Shown piece by piece: positions 1 through 6,103 of a stretch of 6,563 nt of DNA. The notes under the pieces are model-generated. The model made no database searches and was not told where the DNA came from. It saw only the letters and a list, made by a program, of their open reading frames with translations. Made by a program: the position numbers and the translations under genes. This stretch comes from an uncultured Opitutaceae bacterium (GTDB lineage: Bacteria; Verrucomicrobiota; Verrucomicrobiia; Opitutales; Opitutaceae): contig CAKZMS010000273.1 in assembly GCA_937128785.1 (NCBI GenBank), positions 1 to 6,563 of the forward strand, given 5' to 3'. Each line of letters opens with the position of its first letter. The first letter of the stretch is position 1.

Positions 1-218
1 CGCCTGATCGCCGACTGCGTCTGGGACTCGTCGTGGCGTTTGTCTTCGCCCTGTTGATGGGCGCAGGTCCGGGGTTGTATCTGGTAAATGGTTACGCGGC
101 GGCGGGCGGCACGATTCTGGGGATGCCGGCGCTGTATGCCTGGGCCGTGGGGTGGTGTGCGGTGGAGGCGGCGATTGTGCTGATGGCCTACCTCAAAGTG
201 TGGAGGCACGAGTCGTGA
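1..218 (+). CDS. Small two-helix membrane protein, DUF3311-like, probable partner of the adjacent symporter (5' end missing)
   Basis: The frame is open from the first full codon at base 3, giving 71 visible residues before TGA at 216-218; the true start lies to the left of the window. An in-frame GTG at 33 exists, but using it would drop the basic stretch (RRLRLG) that looks like a normal cytosolic flank of the first helix. Two hydrophobic segments are visible, at about residues 7-26 and 46-66 of the visible part. They are separated by a Gly/Ala-rich loop that leads into 'LGMPALYAW', with a conserved-looking 'GPGLYLVN' after helix 1. The pattern of a Pro-containing first helix, a G-x-P-x-x-Y-x-W motif and a second helix with a Trp resembles the small DUF3311-type proteins encoded just before SSS symporters. 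The gene overlaps the symporter start, so the two are very likely co-translated. The family call is by eye; a small accessory subunit role is inference. Confidence 0.6.
   Translation, partial: PDRRLRLGLVVAFVFALLMGAGPGLYLVNGYAAAGGTILGMPALYAWAVGWCAVEAAIVLMAYLKVWRHES
202..206 (+). promoter_or_regulatory. Ribosome binding site GGAGG for the first symporter
   Basis: GGAGG lies 8 bases before the GTG at 215, inside the last codons of the upstream small gene. It supports GTG 215 as the start over the in-frame ATG codons at 245 and 251, which have no such sequence before them, and over any start further inside the upstream gene. It is the only clear Shine-Dalgarno sequence in front of a gene start in this window. 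Confidence 0.75.
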
Positions 219-1891
219 TCGACGGCCCCCGCTTGTTGGCCACGATGGACATGGGGAACACGCCGTTGGTGGTGCTGGGTCTCTACATGCTCATGCTGTT
301 GGCGTTGGGCGTGATGGGTTACCTGCGCAGCAAGACTTCCGAAGAGGATTACTATCTGGCGGGTCGCGGGCAGGGCGTGTTGGTGACGGCGCTCACTATC
401 ATGGCGACCTTCTTTTCGAGTGCGGCCATGATGGGGATTCCGGGGCTGATCTATAAGGATGGCACGGCGTTTCTGTTTTTCGTGCTCAACCTACCGGTTT
501 CCGGGGCGATCATTTATCTGCTGGGATCACGGATCCGGCGAATTGGTCAAGCGCGTGGTTATGTCACTCCGGGCGACATGGTCGCCGATTACTACGGCGG
601 CTCTGCGGTGCTCCGACTGGTGGTCGCGTTGATCGGATTTCTCTATGTAATCCCTTACATTGTGATGCAGATCAAAGCGGGGGGATATCTCGCGCAGCGT
701 CTGTTTCCGGACGCGAGCGGCGTGGTATTACTCGGTCAGGAGTATGGCGCGTTTGAATTGGGCGCTATCGCATTGTCGATCCTGACCATGCTCTACGTGC
801 TGATCGGGGGCATGCGGTCGGTGGCGTGGACGGATGTCATCCAAGGGGTGTTGTTGCTGGGCGGGATGCTGATCGCCGGTCTGGCCACGGTGATGGCGAT
901 GGGCGGTCCGGGATCGTATTTTGAGGCGCTCAAGGAGCTGCCGGCGGAGGCGCGCTCGATGCCGGGCGCTTCCGGGATCTGGTCGCCGTGGAAACTGCTC
1001 ACGATTTGTATCTTCGCCTCCCTGGCGACGATGATTCAGCCGGGGCAGTGGATGCGATATTACGCCGCCAAGTCGACCCGCACCCTGCAGCGCAGTGCGC
1101 TGATCTTTGCGTTGGTCCTACCGGGGTGTTTTCTGTTCGGCGTGATGGTGGTGGGGCTGGGGGCACGCGTGCTGTATCCGCCGGCCATGGTGGACGGCAC
1201 TCTTTTGCCTCATCCGGTGATCGGCACGAGTGCGGGTGAATTTGACCAGGTGGTGGTGGCGATGCTGCAGGAGCATGTGCCGCTGCTGTTGGGAGCCGGC
1301 GTGGGGGCGATTGCGGTTTCCATTATTTTGGTGGCGGTGATGGCGGCTTCGATGAGCACGGCCGACAGTAACCTGCATGCGCTCAGCGCCGTGCTGACGC
1401 GGGATGTCTATGATCGTTTCATTCGTCCCCAGGCCGGAGAGCGCGAGCGCGCGTGGTTCGGGCGGGCGGTGATCGTGGTGGCGACGATGCTGTCCTTGTG
1501 GCTCGTCAATCTGGGCAACTCCAACCCCGGGTTTCAGCCGCTGGCCTTGATCGCCTCGATGATGTTCGTGGCGATTGCCTTCTCCTGCCAGTTACTGCCG
1601 CTGGCGATCGATTGCCTGTTCGTGCGACGGGGCACGTCAACGGGAGCGATTTGCGGTATGGTCAGTGGTATTCTGGTGGTGTTTTTGTTCACGCCGTTTC
1701 CGACGTTGTTGCTGGGAAGTGAATTGACGGACACGTGGACGGGCATCACCGGTCGCTTGAGCCGATTGTTCGATATCGGTTTCTGTGGTCTGCTGGTTAA
1801 CGCGATGGTGTTCGCCGTGGTGAGTCGATTTACAGCGCCACCCAGTCCCGAGCGGGTGGCGGCCTTTGCCCGCGATGCGGACCCATCGTGA
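215..1891 (+). CDS. Sodium/solute symporter, SSS family (first of two)
   Basis: This is a 558-residue polytopic inner-membrane protein with roughly 13 hydrophobic segments, a normal length for the SSS (SLC5-like) family, which imports organic solutes with sodium. The N-terminus carries the usual family pattern: helix 1 at about 17-37, then 'EEDYYLAGRG' (43-52), then a Ser-rich second helix. The region matching the sodium-binding helix 8 reads 'AASMSTADS'; Ser381 and Thr382 line up with the Ser/Thr pair that binds sodium in PutP, and are followed by the typical Asp-x-Tyr near 'TRDVYDRF'. The GTG start overlaps the upstream stop as GTGA (215-218), with GGAGG 8 bases before it, so translation is probably coupled to the small upstream membrane protein. 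The substrate cannot be read from sequence; relatives carry amino acids, carboxylates, pantothenate or sugars. The gene ends 12 bp from a convergent gene and I see no hairpin terminator between them. Family call very firm, substrate unknown. Confidence 0.92.
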   Translation: MIDGPRLLATMDMGNTPLVVLGLYMLMLLALGVMGYLRSKTSEEDYYLAGRGQGVLVTALTIMATFFSSAAMMGIPGLIYKDGTAFLFFVLNLPVSGAIIYLLGSRIRRIGQARGYVTPGDMVADYYGGSAVLRLVVALIGFLYVIPYIVMQIKAGGYLAQRLFPDASGVVLLGQEYGAFELGAIALSILTMLYVLIGGMRSVAWTDVIQGVLLLGGMLIAGLATVMAMGGPGSYFEALKELPAEARSMPGASGIWSPWKLLTICIFASLATMIQPGQWMRYYAAKSTRTLQRSALIFALVLPGCFLFGVMVVGLGARVLYPPAMVDGTLLPHPVIGTSAGEFDQVVVAMLQEHVPLLLGAGVGAIAVSIILVAVMAASMSTADSNLHALSAVLTRDVYDRFIRPQAGERERAWFGRAVIVVATMLSLWLVNLGNSNPGFQPLALIASMMFVAIAFSCQLLPLAIDCLFVRRGTSTGAICGMVSGILVVFLFTPFPTLLLGSELTDTWTGITGRLSRLFDIGFCGLLVNAMVFAVVSRFTAPPSPERVAAFARDADPS

Positions 1892-1903
1892 AGAGCTGAC
1901 TGC

Positions 1904-2950
1904 CTAGGCGGATACCTTGAGGTTTTCGAGAGTCTCCAGGTTTTCAAGCGGTTCACCCGCGAGCCATCGCTCACTCGAGGTAATCACTTCGTTCACCAGA
2001 AACTCCAGTTCGCCACCCTGGCAGCCGGCAATGTGCGGGGTCAGCAAGACATTGGGCATCCGATACAACGGGGAAGTGTGGGAAGGTGGTTCGGGTGAAG
2101 TGACATCCAACAGGGCGGTGAGATCTTCGCGCTCTTGCAGTGCTCGGATGAGGCCCGGTTCATCCACTTGGGCACCGCGGCCGGTGTTGATGAATGTGGC
2201 GTGAGGTGGCATCGACCGGAGATGCTCTTCGGTAATCACGCTGGTGAGTTCGGGCAGGTTGGGCAGGTGATTCGATACGACCTCGCAGGATTGGAAGGCG
2301 TGGGTGAGGGAATTCCGGGACACGCCGAGTCTCACCGCTTCGACTTCGGAGAGGTAGGGATCCACCACCGTGATCTTAAACTGACTGCCCGCTAGGCGTT
2401 TGATGATTTCCCGGGCGATCATGCCCCCACCAATTAAGGCGAGGTGGGTGCCATTGAGACTGGCCGAGGCCTGCCGAGGATTTTCCGCGAGAGCGGGATA
2501 GCTCTCGTCGCGGTAGGCCCGCGCGTGCCCAAAGAAGTTTTTGGCGGCGAGGGTGATCTGAGCGACGCAGGTGTCGGCGACCACCCGGGCATTGGCCAGC
2601 TTGGCCGTGCAGATTTTGATGCCGGTTGCGAGGAAAGGTTCGCCGAAGGCTTTGATCGAACCGGCAGCGAAGAACACGATCTCCAGCTGAGGTAGGGCGG
2701 AGAGATCGGTCGCCGAGAGACGGGGGAATCCCCAGGTGCCGAAGAACGCGTGCGCGGCTTGAGCGGCCGGATGACCGCGGCGAATTTCATCCCATGTCAC
2801 CACTTCAGGATGGAGGATAAAATTTTGCGCGATACGGGCCCGGGCCGAGGACGAATACATCTGCTGCAGCCGGTTCCAAGATTCGCCGCTTTTGGTATCG
2901 GTGACGATTACCGCGTTTTTGGGGTGGGGGGACGGCGGAGGGGATTTCAC
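1904..2950 (-). CDS. D-2-hydroxyacid dehydrogenase-like NAD(P)-binding protein
   Basis: From the GTG at 2950 this gives 348 residues, close to the usual 310-350 of the family that reduces 2-keto acids or oxidises D-2-hydroxy acids with NAD(H) in the cytosol. The Rossmann fold begins at about 170 with 'LALIGGGMIA', followed by Asp197 ('VVDPY'), which favours NAD over NADP. The three catalytic residues are present: Arg258 in 'INTGRG', Glu287 in 'DVTSPEP' and His306 in 'TPHIAG'. The last glycine of the usual GxGxxG is Ala179. The start is uncertain. The frame stays open to an ATG at 3148, but those extra 66 codons encode a Ser/Pro-rich, non-domain-like stretch, while the recognisable fold begins around 'KNAVIVTD' (11-18). 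GTG 2950 has no Shine-Dalgarno; the bases before it are C/T-rich. The gene is divergent from the LacI-type regulator, which suggests control by it. Whether the substrate is a sugar-derived acid, glyoxylate or another keto acid is open. Confidence 0.88.
   Translation of the reverse strand: MKSPPPSPHPKNAVIVTDTKSGESWNRLQQMYSSSARARIAQNFILHPEVVTWDEIRRGHPAAQAAHAFFGTWGFPRLSATDLSALPQLEIVFFAAGSIKAFGEPFLATGIKICTAKLANARVVADTCVAQITLAAKNFFGHARAYRDESYPALAENPRQASASLNGTHLALIGGGMIAREIIKRLAGSQFKITVVDPYLSEVEAVRLGVSRNSLTHAFQSCEVVSNHLPNLPELTSVITEEHLRSMPPHATFINTGRGAQVDEPGLIRALQEREDLTALLDVTSPEPPSHTSPLYRMPNVLLTPHIAGCQGGELEFLVNEVITSSERWLAGEPLENLETLENLKVSA
1919..1954 (-). repeat. Tandem hexapeptide duplication at the dehydrogenase C-terminus
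   Basis: Residues 333-344 of the dehydrogenase are two copies of E-P/T-L-E-N-L in a row. The two 18-base units match at 13 of 18 positions, including an 8-of-9 match over the last nine bases. It lies after the conserved C-terminal helix, just before the stop, so it is probably a harmless local duplication forming a short amphipathic tail. Confidence 0.6.
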
Positions 2951-2963
2951 GAAGGGGTGACCC

Positions 2964-2977
2964 GAGGAGGGGAGGAG
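2964..2977. repeat. Purine mirror repeat GAGGAGGGGAGGAG
   Basis: The 14 bases read the same forwards and backwards on one strand, a perfect purine mirror repeat, and begin a purine-rich stretch running to about 3010. On the transcript of the dehydrogenase it appears as C/U-rich leader sequence that ends 13 bases before the proposed GTG start. It resembles the ribosome's own anti-Shine-Dalgarno and not a binding site for it. Confidence 0.7.
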
Positions 2978-3065
2978 TGGTGGCGAATGAAGTGGAGGGG
3001 AAGAGGGTGGTATCGCGGGTTTGATAGTTTGGAGGATCTCACTGCGGTTCAGGAGTTTTCGGCGT

Positions 3066-3074
3066 GAACCGTTC
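3066..3074. promoter_or_regulatory. Operator-like palindrome GAACCGTTC (copy 1)
   Basis: This is a perfect 4+1+4 palindrome followed by GA, so 3066-3076 matches 3096-3106 at 10 of 11 bases. The two centres (3070 and 3100) are 30 bp apart, close to three DNA turns, which would put two bound proteins on nearly the same face. It is a candidate site for the LacI-type protein encoded next to it; no binding evidence is available. Confidence 0.45.
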
Positions 3075-3086
3075 GATGGGTAGCGA

Positions 3087-3108
3087 CGAACTGTCGAACA
3101 GTTCGACA
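3087..3108. promoter_or_regulatory. Operator-like palindrome TGTCGAACAGTTCGACA (copy 2) with an overlapping second palindrome
   Basis: Bases 3092-3108 form a perfect 17-bp palindrome centred on A3100, with the core GAACAGTTC. Overlapping it, 3087-3094 (CGAACTGT) and 3098-3105 (ACAGTTCG) are perfect 8-bp inverted arms around CGA. Odd-centred palindromes of this size between a LacI-type gene and its divergent neighbour are typical operator candidates. The centre lies 94 bp before the regulator's ATG and 150 bp before the dehydrogenase's GTG, so it could act on both promoters. Transcribed, it could also form a short hairpin, but no U-run follows on either strand. Confidence 0.55.
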
Positions 3109-3193
3109 TTGAAGCCGTTGAGTCGCGGGGAATGCTGGAGAGCTTCAAGGGCCTCGGTCAGCCCCGTGACCCGGTTACCGAAGATTACCCCTC

Positions 3194-4264
3194 ATGCCTT
3201 CAGCGGAAAAACCCACCATTCGAGATATCGGTAGAGAGCTCGGTCTGGCCATCAGCACGGTCTCCATGGCGTTGAAGAACGATCGTCGGATCTCGGTCGG
3301 CACCTGTGCGCGGGTGCAGGCGAAGGCGAAGGAGTTGGGTTATGTGCCGGATCCGCGTCTGGCCAGTGTGATGTCCAACCTGAAGAAGCGGAAGGTGGAC
3401 CGTTTGGTGGCAGGGTTGGCCTACGTGGCTCCATCCCGGGAGTTCGCTGATTTGGAGAAGCATCCGATATATCGGAATTACTTCGAAGGGGCTAAGGAAC
3501 GGGCTGAGCAGTTGGGCTATCGACTGGAGAACTTCAACATGCAGGCGGAAGGAATTTCAGGGAAACGGTTGGTTTCCATCCTTCGTAGTCGCGGCATCGA
3601 AGGAGTCGTGATCTCACCCATCCAGCACGTCGGGCAGGAGCTCGACATCGACTGGTCGAAACTCAGTGCCATCACCTTCGGTTACAGTGTGACGGAGGTC
3701 GGGATGAACCGCGTGGCGATCGATCAATATCTGGCCGTGCTGCGTTCGCTGGAGGGAATCGCCCGCCACGGTTATCGGCGGATCGGATTTGTCACCCGCG
3801 GTAATGCGGATGGTCGCATGCAAAACCGGTGGAAGGCGGCTTTGCTGGCCTTCCAGAACGACGATCCGACTCAGGCCGGGGTGCCGATTTTCCAAGGCAC
3901 GGACCGGGAGGCATTTCTCGATTGGTTCGAAAAGCACAAACCGGATGCAGTTTTGGGGAACGGACTGCAGTGGGCGGAGTATCTACATGAGGAAGGCCTG
4001 CGTTGTCCCGATGACTATGGTTACGCCACCATGGAGTTTGAGGCGCAAGCGGTGCAACGCGCCGGCCTCGCCGATCCGGAGCTGCGCGAACAGTTGGGCT
4101 TGGTGGCCGGGATGAACCAAGGGTCGCGCTATATTGGGGGATTGGCCGTGGAGCTGTTGGCTCAGGACCTCTCGCTAAATTTGAAGGGACCCTCTTCGCG
4201 ACCGAAGACCACTTTGGTGGAAGGGGCCTGGATGGATGGGGATACCCTGATTTCTGCCAAATAA
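3194..4264 (+). CDS. LacI/GalR-family transcriptional regulator
   Basis: The protein has 356 residues, slightly longer than the usual 330-350. The N-terminal helix-turn-helix spans about 8-29 ('TIRDIGRELG' then 'STVSMALKN'), followed by the third helix ending in 'ELGYVPDP' (47-54), all classic for the family. The remaining ~285 residues form the periplasmic-binding-protein-like sensor domain, starting at 'VAGLAYVAP' (71-79) and ending near 'TTLVEGAWMDGDT'. The residues at the LacI Tyr17/Gln18/Arg22 positions are Ile20, Ser21 and Met25, so its operator should differ from the usual family sites. The hinge reads 'PRLASVMSNLKKR' where LacI has its N-x-x-A-R-x-L type. ATG 3194 is chosen because the helix-turn-helix begins 7 residues later, as is usual; there is no Shine-Dalgarno. 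It is divergent from the dehydrogenase and 18 bp upstream of a symporter, so it probably senses a sugar-like ligand imported by that symporter and controls its own operon. Confidence 0.93.
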   Translation: MPSAEKPTIRDIGRELGLAISTVSMALKNDRRISVGTCARVQAKAKELGYVPDPRLASVMSNLKKRKVDRLVAGLAYVAPSREFADLEKHPIYRNYFEGAKERAEQLGYRLENFNMQAEGISGKRLVSILRSRGIEGVVISPIQHVGQELDIDWSKLSAITFGYSVTEVGMNRVAIDQYLAVLRSLEGIARHGYRRIGFVTRGNADGRMQNRWKAALLAFQNDDPTQAGVPIFQGTDREAFLDWFEKHKPDAVLGNGLQWAEYLHEEGLRCPDDYGYATMEFEAQAVQRAGLADPELREQLGLVAGMNQGSRYIGGLAVELLAQDLSLNLKGPSSRPKTTLVEGAWMDGDTLISAK

Positions 4265-4282
4265 GCCGACTGATCTTTTTCC

Positions 4283-6058
4283 ATGGATACTCCCGACGCC
4301 CTGCAACCTCTCTCCAGCAACACGACCGAGTTCGTGGTGATCGGGGTTTACTTCTGTTTCCTGATCGCGGTCGGGATCGTCTTCGGACGGCTGGTGCGCA
4401 ACAGCAGCGACTATTTTCGGGCGGGTGGACAAGCCAGCTGGTGGCTGGTCGGGCTCAGTATGTTCATGAGCGGGATCAGCACCTACACGTTTGTGGGTAA
4501 TGCTGCGGGGATCTTCAAATCCGGCTGGAGTCCGTTGGCCATTTACGGCGCCAACGTATCGGGGTTTCTGCTCTCCGGATTGATTCTCGCCGCCTGGTAT
4601 CGGCAGATGCGGGTCGTAACGGTGGCCGAGGCAATTCGGGCGCGGTTTGGCCACAAGTCGGAAGTCGTGCTGGCCACCCTGATGGTGGTCAACGGCTTGG
4701 TCTGGACGGGCGCGGTGCTCTACGGCCTGTCCGTGTTCTTCACGCTGCTGTTACCCGGTGTCCCCCAGGTTTTCGTGATTCTGGCGGTGGGGGCGGTGGT
4801 GATTGGTTACTGCACGATCGGGGGCAACTGGGCGGTCATGGCCAACGACTTTGTGCAGGGCCTCATCATGGTGTCGGTAACGGTGCTGATCACGATTTTG
4901 TGTTTTAACTACGCAGGCGGCATCGGAGAGTTCTTTTCGGCCATGGCCAACAGTCCGGAAGTGGACGACCTGCGTTTCGTTTCGCCGTTGCCGGAGGGGA
5001 AGGGATTCTTGGAGGCCCCTTACGGGCTGTCGTGGCTCATCGTGACGTTTACCGTGCAGTTCTTTAGTATGGTCAGCATGTTCCAGGGGGTGCGGTTCTT
5101 CTCGGCCAAGGATGGTCGCGCGGCCGCGAAGGCCGCCTATCTCGCGGCGGGCCTGATGATCGTGGGCTGCATGGTGTTCTTCATTCCACCGATTTTCAGC
5201 CGGCTGTTCCTGTTTGAGGAAGTCATGTCGATGCATGCGGATCCCGCCAAGGCTCCGGAATTTTCCTTTGCGGTTGCGAGTCGTTACCTGCTGCCCAAGG
5301 GCGCGTTTAGCCTGATGCTGGTTTCGATGTTGGCCGCGGCGATCAGCTCCCTCGACACGGGATTGAACCGGAATTCGGCGCTCATCGTGCGGGATCTGTT
5401 GCCGGCGTTGCTCCGCACCCTGGGGCTCAAACCGATTCGCGCGGAACGGGAAGTCTTTGCGGGCAAATTGGCGACCGTCGGGTTGGGCGGCATGATCGTG
5501 CTGGTGGCGCTGTTCTATTCCCAGATGCGCGGGGTCACCCTGTTTGATTTGATGTTGAGCATCGCGAACATGCTGATGCTGCCGCAGTTCATCCCGTTGG
5601 TCCTGTTTCTCTTCATCCGCAAGGTGCCGGCTTGGTCGGCTTTGGCGTCGATGGTCGCGGGGTTTCTGCCGTCGGTGCTGAACATGGCGCTGGGTTGGGG
5701 ATGGTCCTATCAGGAAAAATCCCTCGCGATCGTTGTGTGCAGTTCGGCGGTGTTCTTCATCTCGATGTTGTTCTATCGACGGATCTCGACCGAGGAGCGT
5801 GAACGGGTGGAGGCGTTCTATCGGAACATGAAGACGCCCATCGATTACGCCAAGGAGGTCGGGCAAAACAGCGACGTGTTCCAGTTACGCCAAATCGGGT
5901 TGTTCTCTCTGGCGCTGGGCGGCCTGACGATGCTGCTGCTGTTCATGGACAATCCCTGGACCGGTCGTCTGTGCATTGCGGCGATTGGGGGATTCGTGAT
6001 TCTCGTCGGGGTTCTGATGTTCTGGCTCTCCAAACGACGTGAACGTGAAAGCCAATAG
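4283..6058 (+). CDS. Sodium/solute symporter, SSS family (second of two)
   Basis: This is a 591-residue inner-membrane protein with about 14 hydrophobic segments, of the SSS sodium-symporter family but clearly not a recent copy of the first one. Family marks in order: helix 1 at about 17-36; 'SSDYFRAGGQASWW' (41-54); the Ser-rich 'GLSMFMSGISTYTFVG' (57-72); and helix 8 'AAAISSLDTGLNRNS', where Ser355 and Ser356 match the sodium-site Ser pair of vSGLT. That pair, followed by Leu-Asp, is typical of sugar-type members, whereas the first symporter has Ser-Thr-Ala-Asp. The gene starts 18 bp after the regulator's stop with no Shine-Dalgarno and a U-rich leader, so it is probably co-transcribed with the regulator. 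The next gene, 45 bp downstream, encodes an exported beta-helix protein, suggesting that the symporter imports a product of that enzyme. Substrate is inference; a sugar or uronate is most likely. Confidence 0.93.
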   Translation: MDTPDALQPLSSNTTEFVVIGVYFCFLIAVGIVFGRLVRNSSDYFRAGGQASWWLVGLSMFMSGISTYTFVGNAAGIFKSGWSPLAIYGANVSGFLLSGLILAAWYRQMRVVTVAEAIRARFGHKSEVVLATLMVVNGLVWTGAVLYGLSVFFTLLLPGVPQVFVILAVGAVVIGYCTIGGNWAVMANDFVQGLIMVSVTVLITILCFNYAGGIGEFFSAMANSPEVDDLRFVSPLPEGKGFLEAPYGLSWLIVTFTVQFFSMVSMFQGVRFFSAKDGRAAAKAAYLAAGLMIVGCMVFFIPPIFSRLFLFEEVMSMHADPAKAPEFSFAVASRYLLPKGAFSLMLVSMLAAAISSLDTGLNRNSALIVRDLLPALLRTLGLKPIRAEREVFAGKLATVGLGGMIVLVALFYSQMRGVTLFDLMLSIANMLMLPQFIPLVLFLFIRKVPAWSALASMVAGFLPSVLNMALGWGWSYQEKSLAIVVCSSAVFFISMLFYRRISTEERERVEAFYRNMKTPIDYAKEVGQNSDVFQLRQIGLFSLALGGLTMLLLFMDNPWTGRLCIAAIGGFVILVGVLMFWLSKRRERESQ

Positions 6059-6103
6059 CGCGTTTTCTTCATTCACCGTAACCTCCATAGTTCGACCCCT
6101 GCC

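Larger units (their letters stand above)
3039..3191 (-). other. Unexplained 50-codon open frame without a start codon in the divergent region
   Basis: On the - strand, in a frame different from the dehydrogenase, 50 codons run from just after an in-frame TGA (3194-3192) to TGA at 3041-3039. The translation has a balanced, protein-like composition, with an 'LTEALEALQHSP' helix-like part and 'NVELFDSSS'. About two thirds of third positions are G or C. It contains no ATG, GTG or TTG, so it cannot be a normal intact gene. It may be the tail of a lost gene, or chance: open frames of this length are common in GC-rich DNA. I do not recognise it. Confidence 0.2.
2951..3193. promoter_or_regulatory. 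Divergent control region between the dehydrogenase and the LacI-type regulator
   Basis: These 243 bp separate the two divergent start codons and must hold promoters for both. The dehydrogenase side (2964-3010) is purine-rich on the + strand. The middle holds the operator-like palindromes at 3066-3108. A short palindrome CGGTTACCG (3172-3180) lies 13 bases before the regulator's ATG. I found no convincing -35/-10 pair on either strand; the best candidate on the + strand is TTGAAG at 3109-3114 with only a weak -10 match. If the dehydrogenase really starts at the ATG at 3148, most of this region would be coding, but the encoded Ser/Pro-rich sequence argues against that. Confidence 0.6.

Noticed and set aside
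1534..1974. A 146-codon - strand frame across the end of the first symporter
   Set aside because: It overlaps the symporter and the dehydrogenase end in the wrong frame and shows no family features.
2750..3067. A + strand frame of 105 codons covering the dehydrogenase N-terminus and the purine tract
   Set aside because: It is antisense to the dehydrogenase, and its Gly/Arg-rich part simply reflects the purine tract.
3109..3137. TTGAAG with a weak -10 match as a promoter for the regulator
   Set aside because: The -10 part (ATGCTG) matches the consensus poorly and the upstream hexamer alone could occur by chance.
3172..3180. Palindrome CGGTTACCG shortly before the regulator's ATG as a separate operator
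   Set aside because: Only 4+1+4 bases and a single copy; it does not share the GAACNGTTC core, so it is noted but not claimed.
4175..4654. A 159-codon - strand frame across the regulator/symporter junction
   Set aside because: It is antisense to two clear genes and has low-complexity, polar composition; no recognisable domain.
4751..5866. A 371-codon open frame on the - strand, opposite the second symporter
   Set aside because: It is extremely rich in His, Arg and Gln with no domain-like pattern, and lies entirely antisense to a well-supported symporter. This is a shadow frame produced by biased codon use.
215..6058. The two symporters as a tandem gene duplication
   Set aside because: They differ in length and in the sodium-site motif (SMSTADS versus ISSLDTG), and share only general family patterns, so they are distant members and not recent copies.
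6089..6096. AGTTCGAC before the beta-helix gene as another half-operator
   Set aside because: It matches only eight bases of one arm of the palindrome at 3092-3108 with no symmetric partner; a chance match is likely.
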